Positions 10,882 to 21,852 of a stretch of DNA of 64,000 bases are shown here, one piece after another. A program made the position numbers and the translations under genes. The first letter of the stretch is position 1. Every line of letters begins with the position of its first letter. Where the stretch lies: the NCBI GenBank assembly GCA_963580455.1, contig OY756967.1:8826501-8890500 (forward strand), read 5' to 3'. The notes under the pieces were generated by a model. The model was not told the DNA's origin. It was given only the letters and a program-made list of their open reading frames with translations, and did not search any database. The stretch comes from Euonymus europaeus. Taxonomy: Eukaryota; Streptophyta; Magnoliopsida; Celastrales; Celastraceae.

Positions 10882-12150
10882 TTTTGAGTCGAAATTACGG
10901 ATGATCCGTGAGATACGGAATCAAGGAAAAGTAGTTTTGAGCTTGGTTCGATAAATAGGTCATAACTTTTAGTATACATGTCCGTTTCGGGCCCATAATA
11001 TATCAAATCGAAGCTTGAACCGAGCCGGAAAATAAAATTGATAAAAATTGGGTTTCTGAAAAACAGAAACCTTTCGGACACCCTAAACATCCGTCCGGAC
11101 GGTTTGTGCTGGAACTGTGGCAGAGAAATTATTAGGGAGAAATTTTGGTGTTGTGAACAGTAGACCATCCGGACACCCTACCGAGGCGTCCGGACGGTTA
11201 AGCCTACGAAGTGGGCAGAGAAGGGAGAAAAAGGTAAGCGTCCGGACGGCCACTTAAGGCGTCCGGACGGCTATCGGGAAATCAGTTTTTAAGCTCAGTT
11301 TTAGACAAATTTCAGCATATTACTCTTGGAGAAGCCCGACTAGAGAGAGAATAAGAGAGAGAAGTTGGTTTTAGCAAGGGATTGACTTGGAAATTGTGGT
11401 AATTTGTTCGACACGAGGTAGGGGATTTCCAACCTTTCTATCTAACATTCGTTATTGTTGCCTAAATAGCATTTCTATTCTTCATTGGTCGCCGTTGTTT
11501 GTGTTTCCGCCTTAATTGCTTTTAAGGGGAAACGAGCCTTGTGTGAATTATTGTTTGATGTTGAATGTTGCATGACCCGATTCGTGTTCCGTCATTTACG
11601 GACACATTGTGATTTTCCGTTCATGCATCATGGTAGTTATGTAAGATATATAGGATATTCATATATACTTATCTATTCGGCATGACATGTCATAATGCAT
11701 TAGAGATGCATGGGGGACTCGAGTATGGACTCGGGAAACTTTAGGTTACTTGAAAGCCACATGGGAGGATGGCAAGGTGAAGGTTGTTATCACCAAGTCA
11801 CGTGAACCCCATGTGGGGTAACGCACTAGGGGTAGGGTCAAGAGTGACTTGCCTTGTGGGGTGCGGGCGTGATAGGTTCACGTAACCGGATGATCCTAGG
11901 AGTGGTTGGTTGTGGTGAGCTTGCTCCCGTGCAATATTACATTGAGTTGCAATGATATTGTGGTTGTTGTGCTCGAAAAGGGTTTATCCGGATAAATGTT
12001 GATGTGAATTTTTTGAGTATACGTTCATATGGTAGGTACATATTGATGCATTACTTCCTTTTGGTTATGCCTATATCAATGTTCACACTAGTGACCTAGG
12101 AAGGGTGCGGAGAGAGCACCCAGTCGCGTCTCCGGAAACGGGGCGTGACA
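10855..12150 (+). repeat. LTR with two internal deletions
   Basis: It begins TGTGAAACCC and ends GGGCGTGACA, 1296 bp against ~2150 bp in the intact LTRs. One deletion of about 380 bp falls near 11400 (equivalent to 1069-1450) and removes the candidate splice donor. A second of about 475 bp falls near 12080 (equivalent to 2139-2613), with ATGTT at both edges, and removes the acceptor. Palindromes of the TCCGGACG type remain near 11090-11270, some mutated. Confidence 0.85.
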
Positions 12151-12667
12151 TAATAAGCTCATAATAGGACTAACAATTTGCACAACAACGAGAACATCAT
12201 TCCAAAACTTATTATCAAGAATAATGTTCACAACCATTTTTCCTTTCTTATCTCTTGACTATCTAGAATCAATAAAATCCTTGCTAGTCACTAAAGCTTG
12301 TAGATCATGTCGATGCTCATGAAGACTACTCAATGCTATAAAAGTAGTAGCAAAGCGAGTAGATGCTGGAAGAATAATTTCCTTCCAACCCGGTCTTCTC
12401 CTTAACCAAGATAACAAGTATATATGATTGTACAAAAACTTAGTTATCTTGGATGCACGAGATGCAAGATGACTCACATACTCCAACTTATCAAAATCTT
12501 TCAGAATCAAATTCAGACAATGACATGCACATGGAGACCACTCAATATTGATATATTTTTTACTAATCATCTTCCCAGCTGCAGCAAAATTAGATCCATT
12601 GTCTGTCACCATATGAACAATATTGGAGTGGCCAATATATTCAACAACTTCATCAAACATGATATGC
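12151..12667 (-). pseudogene. hAT-type (DUF659-like) transposase relic
   Basis: Read on the minus strand from about 12660, the frame gives a plant hAT/DUF659 signature: FDEVVEYIG, VHMVTDNGSNFAAAGKMI, SPCACHCLNLILKDF, then a region ending near ALVTSKDFIDSR. A TAG follows at about 12251, after which the same frame continues with typical family sequence (KGKMVVNIILD, KFW) up to 12151. There it is cut by the gypsy LTR. The N-terminal end dissolves into a TTTTGCAT-rich repeat and then satellite A. hAT transposases cut and paste DNA using an RNase H-like DDE core, part of which is in the VTDNGSN block. It is broken at both ends and has an in-frame stop. Confidence 0.8.
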
Positions 12668-15079
12668 ACATTTTGCATATTTTGCATCATTTTGCACATT
12701 TTGCATCATTTCGTCGCAAAACATTCTTCAAAACCATAGCCCTCTTCTTTGAACGTGAAAAAGAGTTATATGGTAAAATTTGAACTGAAAATTTGAAATT
12801 AAGGTCGCGCACGAACTTTTCATATCCTTTCGGGATTTTACGAAATATGCACTTTTTGCATTATTTCGTCGCGAGACATTGTACGAAACCAAAACCCTCA
12901 AGTTAGAATATGAAAAAGCGTTATATGGTCAAATTTGAAGTGAAATTTTGAAACTAAGTTCGCGCACGAACTTTTCATCTTCTTTCGGAATTTTACGAAA
13001 TATGCATTTTTTGCATCATTTCGTCGCAAAATATTCTTCAAAACCAAACCTCTCATTTTAGAATATTAAAAAGGGTTATATGGATAAATTTGAGGTGAAA
13101 TTTTAAAATATGTTCGCACACGAACTTTTCATCTTCTTTCGAGATTTTACGAAATATGCACGTTTTGCATCATTTCGTCGGAAAACATTCTTCAAAACCA
13201 TAGCCCTCTTCTTAGAACGTGAAAAAGAGTTATATCGTCAAATTTGAACTGAAAATTTATAACTAAGTTCACGCACAAACTTTTCAACTTCTTTCGAGAT
13301 TTTACAAAATTTCACATTTTAAATCATTTCGCCGCAAAACATTCTTCAAAAATAAAGCCCTATTCTTAGAACATGAAAAAGAGTTATATGGTCAAATTTG
13401 AAGTGAAAATTCGAAACCAAGGTCGAGCTCAAACTTTTCATATTCTCTCGGCATTTTACGAAATATCCACTTTTTGCATCATCTCGTCGTGACACATTCT
13501 ACGAAACTAAAGCCCTCATGTTATAATATGAAAAAGAGTTATATGGTCAAATTTGAGGTGATAATTTTAAACTAAGTTTGTGCACGAACTTTTTATCTTC
13601 TTTAGGGATTTAACGAAATATGTACGTTTTGCATCATTTCGTCATAAAACATTTTTCAAAATCAAACCACTCATCTTAGAATATCAAAAAGGGTTATATG
13701 GTTACATTTGAGGTGAAATTTTGAAACTAAGTTCGCGCACGAACAATTCATCTTCTTTCGAGATTTTAAGAAATATGCACGTTTTGCACTATTTCATCGC
13801 AAAACATTCTACGAAACCAAAGCCCTCATCCTAGAACATGAACAAGAGTTATATGGTCAAAGTTGAGAAGAGAATTTGAAACTAAGTTCGCGCATAAACT
13901 TTTCATCTTCTTTCGGGATTTTACGAAATTTGCACTTTTTAAATCATTTCGTCGCAAAACATTCTTTGAAAACAAAGCCCTCTTCTTAGAACGTGAAAAA
14001 GAGTTATATGGTCAAATTTGAAGTGAAAATTTGAAACTCAGCTCGCGCAAGAACTTTTCATCTTCTTTCGGGATTTTACGAAATTTGCACTTTTTGCATC
14101 ATTTCGTCGTGAGACATTTTACGAAATCAAAGCCCTCTTGTTAGAATATGAAAAGGAGTTATATATTCAAATTTGAGCTGAGAATTGGAAACTAAGTTCG
14201 AGCACGAACTTTTCATCATCTTTCGTGATTTTACGAAAAAATGCACGTTTTGCTTCATTTTGTCGTAAAACATTCTTTAAAACCAAAGCCCTCATCTTAG
14301 AACAAGACAAAGAGATATATGGTCAAATTTGAGTTGAAATTTTAAAACTAAGTTCGTTCATGAACTTTTCTTCTTCTTTCGAGATTTTACAAAATATGCA
14401 CTTTTTGCATCATTTCGTTGCGAAACATTATATGAAACTAAGACCCTCATCCTAGAATATGAAAAAGAGTTATATGGTTAAATTTGAGATGAAATTTTAA
14501 AAATAAGTTCGCGCACAAACTTTTTATCTTCTTTCGGGATTTTAAGAAATCTGCACGTTTTTGCATCATTTCATCTCAAAACATTCTACGAAACGAAAGT
14601 CGTCATCTTAGAACAAGAACAAGAGTTATATATGGTCAAATTTGAGGAGAAAATTTGAAACTAAGTTCGCACACGAACTTTTCATCTCGTTTAGGGAATT
14701 TCCAAAATATGCACGTTTTGAATTATTTCGTCGCAAAACATTCTTCAAAAACAAAACCCTCTTCTTAGAAGTGAAAAAGAGTTATATGGTCAAGTTTGAA
14801 GTTAAAATTTGAAACTAAGGTCACGCACGAACTTTTCATCTTCTTTTGAGATTTTTCAAAATATGCACTTTTGACATCATTTCGTCGCGAGACATTGCCC
14901 TAAACCAAAGCCCTCGTGTTAGAATATGAAAAATAGTTATATGGTCAAATTTGAGGTGAAATTTTGAAACTAAGTTTGTGCACGAACTTTTCATCTTGTT
15001 TCGAGATTTTACGAAATATGCACCTTTGTATCATTTACTCGCGAAACATTCTACGAAATCGAAGCCCTCATCGTAGTAC
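12668..15079. repeat. Satellite A array 1, ~155-bp monomer
   Basis: About 15 head-to-tail monomers. The marker TCGTCGC (or variants) recurs at 12711, 12866, 13021, 13175 and 13329, giving a 154-155 bp period. Monomers vary by several percent and form recognisable subtypes, for example GAGACATTGTACG versus AAAACATTCTTC. The order of subtypes is largely repeated in array 2, showing higher-order structure. Each monomer holds two dyads: GTTCG-CGCA-CGAAC (as at 12958-12971), and a CGAAATATGCA arm facing a TGCATCATTTCG arm. Confidence 0.93.
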
Positions 15080-15185
15080 TCAAGTACGCATCACTTGCTC
15101 AGAATATTTTGGAAATGACCCACAAATCCACTTGTGTACTCATGTATTAGTTGCAGATTTTCAATTACGAAACTGTCAATTATTT

Positions 15186-15445
15186 CAATCATTGCCTTGA
15201 CGGGAGGCTATAAATCCCGATCAATCCTTGCCTTGATGGGAGGCTATAGACCCCAATCAATCATCTTAAATCATTTCCCTGACGGGTGGCTATAAATCTC
15301 AATCAGTCATTTTGACATTTGCCTTGACGGGAGGCTATAAATCCCGATCAATCATTTCAATCATTGCCCTGACGGGTGGCTATAAATCCCGATCAATCAT
15401 TTTGACATTTGCCTTGGCGGGAGGCTATAAACCCCGATCAATCAT
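15186..15445. repeat. Six ~45-bp tandem repeats with CGGGA/TCCCG hairpins
   Basis: The core GGGAGGCTATA or GGGTGGCTATA recurs at about 15202, 15238, 15284, 15329, 15374 and 15419. Most units can fold as CGGGA, a ~9-base loop, then TCCCG. In one unit the arms change together to TGGG and CCCA. The function is unknown. Confidence 0.8.
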
Positions 15446-15506
15446 TTCATTTCATATTCACATTACTTTCATGGATGGAAAAAAAAAAATTCATTTCAGT
15501 TTTAAG

Positions 15507-15693
15507 CCAAGCCGGGAATGGCAATAGTGATCCCGAGCATTTTCCAAGAAAATAAAAAATTCATTTCAGTTTTAAGCCAAGCCGGGAATGGCAATAGTGA
15601 TCCCGAGCATTTTTCAAGAACAAAATAAATATATGAAATTACTTTGAGATTACAGCCAAGCCGGGAATGACAATAGTGATCCCAAGAATTTTT
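15507..15693. repeat. Three ~61-75-bp repeats with CGGGA/TCCCG hairpins
   Basis: Each unit has AGCCAAGCCGGGAATG followed by CAATAGTGATCCC and an AT-rich spacer. CGGGA and TCCCG flank a ~13-base loop. One unit at 15660-15685 has lost a pairing base (CCCAAG). Related units recur after the second gene at 17811-18030. Confidence 0.78.
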
Positions 15694-15769
15694 AAATTTT
15701 TGCAAAAAAAAAGAAAAAGAAAAAAATGGATGTTGTAACACTTTCTCCAGTGTGTCTTTCTTGACCCGT

Positions 15770-16677
15770 TTTTCAAATGTTTATCTCTTTTGTCAAAATT
15801 TTCATGTTTCTTCCCCGTCCCAATCATAGCACAAGCAATCGTGATTTTCTTCATGTCTTTCGTTTCCATGGTTTGTGTTATCAAAATATTTTGGCCATAT
15901 TCTTATTTTTGTCTCTATCGTTTTTCCTGCCCATCTTTATCATGTCTCTTCCCCGTCTCAATCATAGCACAGGTATGTGTGACTTTCTTCCTTTTTGTCG
16001 TTTTCATGGCATGTGTTTTTAAAATATTGTCTCTTTTGGCCAAATTTTTCTTCCCTATCTCTATCATGTTTCTTCCTTGTCCTTGTCCTTGTCGCAGCTC
16101 GAGCGTGTAAGCATATCTTTCATTTTCGTGGATTATATTTTCAAATTATTTTTGTATATTTTCTCCATATTTTTCTTCCCTGTCTATATCATGTCTCTTC
16201 CCCGTCTCCATCACGCCTCTATCACCAGCTCATGAGCATATCCCCATTTTCCTCCTCTATCTTCCTTTCTGGCCAATTTTTATCTCTTTTGGTTGATTCC
16301 TCTGTTTTCTCCTCTAAGTGATACATTTTTACCGTATCAAACACGATTTCGACTTTTCAACAACTTTTGAAATTTTACGACTCATTTATAATGTTTTGTC
16401 GCTTATGGCCAAGTTCTTCTTCCTCTCTGAGTCGCGTATCTTCATCATATCCAGTATCTGTGTAATCTTTCTCATCATCTTGTCTCTTTCAAAATTTCTT
16501 TCACTTTCATCGATAGTCGATCACCGTTTTCACTCTCATCTCGTCACTTCATCTTTTGTTATTTCCGTTATCGACACGATTACTCACTTTCGGTGATTTT
16601 CGTTTGTCTTACCTCATTCTCCATTATTGCTCATCTTCGTTCCGTTCAAATTCCTCACCCATCTTTCATCTCATTCA
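15770..16677 (+). repeat. Pyrimidine-rich leader with ~130-bp imperfect repeats
   Basis: A strongly T/C-rich stretch in which CATGT(C/T)TCTTCC recurs near 15806, 15940, 16065 and 16189, so it contains about four degenerate ~125-134-bp repeats, followed by unrepeated T/C-rich sequence to the ATG at 16678. Long open frames here encode only Phe/Ser/Leu-rich low-complexity peptides and are not convincing genes. The same region in copy 2 is 28580-29485. Confidence 0.6.
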
Positions 16678-17626
16678 ATGGATGGGACTCTGTCACCCCG
16701 CTTACAAGCAATCACGTTGTTTGCTAAAGCGGAAATTATTCCTGAGCGACGATTCGACCTTCACATTCTTAGAGATGCCAACGCTCGTTGGGCTATGAAC
16801 TACCTCTAGGATCACTATATGTTATTTTTGGTTAACCTAGATCCTACAAGTGACTTATCAGTGTACCGTCGTATAGTTCGTGATTTCTTCGAGACTCTTG
16901 AAATGTTACCGCCACGTACGAGAACTGGACCACATCCGATTTACTAGGTGGAAGTAATCGGTATAAAACTTCAATTCACCACAACAGCCGTGTGCGAGTG
17001 TTTAGGGTATCCCCCTTCTTATGATGTAGCTACCGGTTTCAAAGCACCGGTATCTGTTTCTAAGGAAGAGATAATTGACGACTTGTGTCGAGGACAGAGC
17101 GATAGGAAAGTAAACGCTAGACGACGCTCTCCGGCACAACCTTTGCCCCATTGGCCACCACCACCAGCGACGGGGTAAGATTCTTTATGCCCTATACTAT
17201 ATGTATAAGGGAGTATGGTTCGATATTGGAGAATTCTTTATGGCCACTATTCTAAAGACACAGAGTTTCGTGGAAAATAGACCGACGAAGGTCGAAAAGT
17301 TATATTTCCCACGGCTCGTTACCCGATTGGTTTTGAGCAAAGGCATTCGTCCTCCTATAAGCCAAATCTCTCCATTTTATCCAGTAAACATTATGCAGAA
17401 AAACAACTGGCGGAAAAGCATTAGCCAAATGTCCACTGCTGCCAAGAGGCGAAAAGCATCACGGCCTCGAGTTGTATTACTGGGGGAAACATCTCGGTCT
17501 GCTACTAGACCACCACCACCTCGCCGTATTCAAGAAACACCGGCTCATGAGCATCAGCCGGAGGCCAACCGACGAAGATGGGAGCAACTGTTGAATGTGG
17601 TCGCGAATATAGAGAGGCCCAACTAA
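16678..17626 (+). pseudogene. Second plant-transposon-type gene of the LARD, copy 1 (broken)
   Basis: From ATG 16678 the frame reads MDGTLSPRL, then PERRFDLHILRDAN, VRDFFETLEML, VEVIGIKLQFTT and CECLGYPPSYD, a layout resembling the proteins annotated as putative plant transposon protein. In-frame TAG codons occur at 16807 and 16945, and a 38-bp deletion near 17125 shifts the frame. The C-terminal part resumes at 17201 in another frame (YKGVWFDIGEFFMATIL, VLLGETSR, PPPPRR) and ends at 17626. Its counterpart is 29486-30472. The molecular role of this family in retroelements is not established; gag-like or accessory functions are guesses. Confidence 0.7.
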
Positions 17627-18185
17627 GAACTCTACAATGTCAGTTCATGTATCTTTCACCCGAGTCTAGCCCATGTCACGGACAAGCCCAGGGATAACTA
17701 CAGTGTCCCATGTAAATTTATTTATGTAAATACAATAATTCAAAATAATAATAATTTAAAAAAAAAAAAAAAAAAACAAAAACACAAATCGAAAATCTTG
17801 TTCGAAATTTCAGCCAAGTCGGGAATGGCTGTAGTGTTCCCGAACACTTTTCATTTTTATAAATAATAAAAAAAATCAATCAAAAAATTTTGTTCAATTT
17901 TCAGCCAAGCCGGAAGTGGCTGTAATATTTCCAAGCACTTTTCAATTTTATATAAAAAAATCAGTCAAAAATCAAAAATTCATTTAATTTTCAGCCAAGT
18001 CGGGAATGACAATAGTGATCCCGAGCATTTTTCCTATTTAAATAAAAAATTAATAAAATAAAAAAAGGTTTGAAATTGGAGATCAGGCATCTCTGAAATG
18101 AAAGTTTTTCTCTCAAGTTTTTGGTTTTCCTTACGAATTCGGTGGACTACGCCTTTGTCTACCTTTTATTTCATAAAAGATACAC
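17627..18185. repeat. AT-rich 3' region with three CGGGAA/TTCCCG-type hairpins
   Basis: Units beginning CAGCCAAG at about 17811, 17902 and 17992 each contain CGGGAA or a variant and a matching TTCCCG, TTCC or TCCCG arm. The arms differ between units: CGGGAA/TTCCCG in the first, GGAA/TTCC in the second, CGGGA/TCCCG in the third. They are separated by A/T-rich linkers and precede the polypurine tract. There is no gene. The copy 2 equivalents are near 30676, 30768 and 30858. Confidence 0.7.
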
Positions 18186-18198
18186 AAAGGGGGGCAGT
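18186..18198 (+). other. Polypurine tract of the LARD (copy 1)
   Basis: AAAGGGGGGCAG directly precedes the LTR start TGTAGTAACCCG at 18199. The same tract at 31051-31061 precedes the second LTR at 31064. It would prime plus-strand synthesis. Confidence 0.8.
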
Positions 18199-19373
18199 TG
18201 TAGTAACCCGTTTTCGTCCGGGTATAATTCCAGACATAGAATATTTTTAATTTTTGTTTACATATTTATTATTTTATTTTATTTTATTTTATAAATGTTT
18301 ATTTTTTCACTCATTTTTTCCTTCCGCAAATCACTCCACCGGGTCCTTTTCTTTACCTAATTTAGCCGACACTCTCCTTTTATTTTCTCCATCACTCATT
18401 GTCATTCAATCTAACATGAAGAAATAAAAGATCGCTAGGACCCAATTCTCTGGCTGGCTTCCATTTCTTGAAATCTACAAGAGGAGGATTTCTTCTTCGA
18501 TCAAGGACAAAAGTAGCAGAGGGGTTTCCCTCTTCGATCCCTAATTCTTCTTCTCCCAAATCGACTCTTCTCCTCTGGCCAAAGGACATCATCACCAATT
18601 CATCTCATCGTCCTCTAGCCATCAATCAAATCTCAACATCACCACCATCACATATTCTTCCACTGGATCTTACCAGATCTATCATTACAGGATAGTCTCC
18701 TCCTCCTCCTTATTTCTTCCTTTCCTAGACTCAACAATCTCTAATTAATCGAGTTCCATTCCTGCAAACTAAGAAAGCTAATTCAGATTGATAAAAAGAA
18801 AGAGACCACACACTGGCTCTGGAAAAGGATTCCAAAAAGTGTCAGATCGAAATACTTTCGTAGGGTCATCTAATTTTCAGCGAAGACAGGCCCTTCTTCT
18901 GTTTTCCTTGCACAGCAAGACTTCCTCTCTCATTGCAGGCTTGTTTTCTCATCTGAAATTATTAGAGCTTCATGGACGATGGGCATGAAAAGATAAAGAT
19001 TGTCTAGGATCACTTTCACACTCCAACTTCCTGTTTAGACTCTCCTCTAATTGAAACTTCCTCAAGTTCGCAGCTAAGGGTTCACCATTCTTTGAGGTTC
19101 GATACCTGTGTGTTCTCCCGAAGCAAATTAAGAGAAGCGGCACATATGTTGAACTTATTTAGTCTACGGGGACTGCCATGGAATTTTGGTAGTGATGGTC
19201 AAGAAAAGTGAGACTTATTCAAGTGGGGCGGCCCTACTCAAGTGATGATATCTCCAGCACTAATATGTTGACAATGACAAACGTAAAGCCCACAACAAAG
19301 AAAGATTTGTTATCCTATTTGTGTAAAATTTAAGTTTTTTCCTTATTTTTTATGTGGGTCCAAGAACATGTAC

Positions 19374-20764
19374 TGTCACGCCCCTCTCCCAGATAGGTGC
19401 GAATGAGCACCCATGAATTCTAGAGACGTGACCGGTAGGGAACTCCTCCGTTCCCCGAACCGGATTTAAACCAAATACCTACCCAAACACTACATAAGTA
19501 GTCTCACATATATATAAGTCTCAACAAAATCCCAAATACTACCATAATAAAATGTAACATACAAACCAAAGTCTACAGCGGAAAATCCAATAGATACAGA
19601 ATACCGATACTAAAGACAAACACACATTCCCACAACAGCTACCCATCACATCTCACGCATCCCTGCACTGATCATCCACTCCGGCTATCTCACCTGAAAA
19701 ATATGAGAATGAAAGGGATGAGCCACAAAGCTTAGTAGGGATATGGAAACAACATCGATATCAGAGTAAACAGAATATACAATCGAGATATGATAATGGA
19801 AATGAACAGGAACTCAAATAGTGATACACTCCCGTACCACCGAACTCCAGTAAATCAGAGATAAAGTAAGAAATCATGTGATATAAAATACATAAAGGAA
19901 TACCATAAGTGATACCCTGATAGGGTATAAAATCTCTGAGAAAATCGATCCATCATACACCTCATCACAATCAGTCAATCTGTAGGGTAGATACCGAGTA
20001 GGCTCCACCACTACCATCCTCAAGTACAACTCTCAAATCAGTACTCAATCATAATCCAACTCAAATCCATATAAATCCTCCCCTGGACCCACCCTGATCC
20101 CCGCAAGGTGTCTCCCAGTCCAGGTACTCCCCAGATTGAATGAGGATCGAGCCTATATAGGTACTCGATAGCATCGCCTACATCGAAGAGCGTCCCCTAG
20201 GATGTAACCCACCTCAATCCGGTCTCCAGGTACGTACCCGATCGGAACCATCAACAAATCATCCGGTAGTTAGGGTCGCCCGATGTGGGTCCCACACACT
20301 ACCAATCATCCATCAATAATCTCGTAACATCATCACCGAAAATCACCAGAGTACAGTCCTATTCGGACTCTCACCAAAAACCCCACAAACAAAACTTCGC
20401 CGCCTGATTCCGCTGTCTACGGTGGTCCGATGGCGGTGATTCTACTTGGGTTTTGCTCCTCTCACCACGAGCTTCGATTTGACACCTTACACACCTTAAT
20501 CGGACGTCAAACGAACAAAACCTTCTTCTCTCTCTCTCTCCCCCCTCTCTCTCGGCAGCTGTTGCAAAACCAGATTTCCGGTGAAATGGCGGTTTTGCCC
20601 CTTTGTTTCAATCTTAATTACATAATCTTCCAAAATTCATAACACATCCAATTTAACTCCGATTCAAGTGATTCTTGCGCCAATATTCTTCTAAGAATAT
20701 CTAGTATTTATTAAAAAAAATAATTTTTTTATATATATATATATATTGGGTTCGGGATATTACA
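19374..20764 (-). mobile_element. Antisense solo LTR of a gypsy element with 5-bp TSD
   Basis: Plus-strand ends are TGTCACGCCCC and GGGATATTACA; read in reverse it starts TGTAATATCCCG and ends GGGCGTGACA, the same termini as the gypsy LTRs in this window. TGTAC flanks it on both sides (19369-19373 and 20765-20769), a clean 5-bp target-site duplication. There is no internal region, so it is a solo LTR left by LTR-LTR recombination. It is 1391 bp long and splits the LARD LTR. Confidence 0.92.
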
Positions 20765-20995
20765 TGTACCATGTAAATGGAAGCAAAAGTAGTAAAAAAT
20801 ATATTTATATTATTTTAGGTTGTTAGAGGCATATAGATATGTAGGGTTTTATTGTTGTAAATTTTAATTTACTTTCTTTGAGACTTTGTTTTATTGAAAA
20901 CGACATAAAACGTTTACAATTAATTCAAGCCATCTCACCCTTAACAATTAAAAACAATTTACTACAATAATTAGTAGTTTTTCATATTAAAAAAG

Positions 20996-21852
20996 TACCA
21001 TAAGTTGGTATTTCCAAACTTACATTTGTATTTAAATACATTAAGATCAAGTATTTCCTACCATAAGTTGGTACTCAAAATCATCATTTTTATAAACTTC
21101 ATTCTTTATTTTGAAATATGATCTCTGATGAAATATCATGAGTTGATATTTCCAATTACCACTCTTTATAAATACAATTTTCATTTTTAAAAAAAAATAA
21201 AATATCATAAGTTGATATTTATTTCTTTTTCTTCAAATATCAGAAATTAATATTATAAAATTCACTCTATTTTAACACAAATCAATACCATAAATTGGTA
21301 TTTTCAAATTCTGTTCAAATTCCATAAGTTGGAATTTTTAGCTCAACCTCGTTTTACTTCCAACCTCATTATTAAGTTTAAATATAATACCATATGTTGG
21401 TATTTTTTTTTCCACATATTATAAATTATCACAAAATTAACTTTATGTAAACAAAATAAAAATCATAAATTGATGCCTCCAAATTATTTTCAAATTCAAT
21501 TTATTTATTACCATTTCATAAGATGCAATTCAAAATCGGATCTCATTCGTAATTTTAAACCAATCATTAAATTTAAATACAACACCATGATTTGATGTTT
21601 CAAAATCCAATCTTTTTAATACTATAAGTTGGTATCCAATTTTTCTTCAAATATCATAAATTACAAAATTCATTTTATTTTAACATAAGAGTTAGTAATC
21701 CCAAATCTTTTTCAAAATCAATTCGTCCCAATTCCATAAGTTGGAATTTCAAACTCGACTCTATTTTAATCCCTAATCAATCATTAAATTTAAAAACAAC
21801 ATCATAAGTTGGTGTTTTCGAAATTAATATTTTCCATGCCATAAGTTGGTGT
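20996..21852. repeat. Array of ~13 short hairpins, TACCA-taagt-TGGTA type
   Basis: Units sit at 20996, 21059, 21131, 21200, 21284, 21317, 21386, 21462, 21594, 21619, 21730, 21798 and 21836. All have a 5-base loop, usually TAAGT. Stems are 4-8 bp and change in step: TACCA/TGGTA, AAATATCA/TGATATTT, AAATTCCA/TGGAATTT, with G-T wobble pairs in the last ones. AT-rich sequence lies between. The function is unknown. Confidence 0.8.

Larger units (their letters stand above)
10260..12150 (+). mobile_element. 5'-truncated Tekay-type copy (pol end plus LTR)
   Basis: Homology to the main element begins near 10260 (equivalent to about 7048), covers the last part of integrase and the chromodomain, then a polypurine tract at 10842-10854 and an LTR to 12150. 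Everything 5' of late integrase is missing. Nucleotide differences from the main element are much more frequent than between the two young copies, so it is an older relative. Confidence 0.85.
15080..19333 (+). repeat. Duplicated block, copy 1 (internal 3' part plus LTR start)
   Basis: It matches 27888-32185 throughout; identity in the stretches I compared is about 97 percent. It begins right after satellite A1 at the equivalent of 27888. Similarity ends at 19333 because the second copy runs into satellite A2 there. Copy 1 has a 38-bp deletion near 17125, between imperfect repeats of GACGACGCTCT, relative to copy 2. Confidence 0.88.

Noticed and set aside
11400..12080. Deletions in the 10855 LTR as loss of a spliced intron
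   Set aside because: Breakpoints do not match the donor at 1124 or the acceptor at 2198. The gaps lie around the two splice sites rather than between them.
15186..15445. Regularly spaced short repeats resembling a CRISPR array
   Set aside because: The setting is a plant retroelement, units are contiguous tandem repeats of one sequence with no unique spacers, and there are no cas genes.
15777..16600. Phe/Leu/Ser-rich frames that look like membrane proteins (also 28588-29320)
   Set aside because: They arise from T/C-rich repeats, overlap each other in two frames, and are not conserved as one frame between the copies.
18392..18598. Frames in the LARD LTR (68 codons minus, 75 codons plus), also at 31248-31581
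   Set aside because: Overlapping frames on opposite strands in an LTR. The plus frame changes its end between copies, and there is no recognisable domain.
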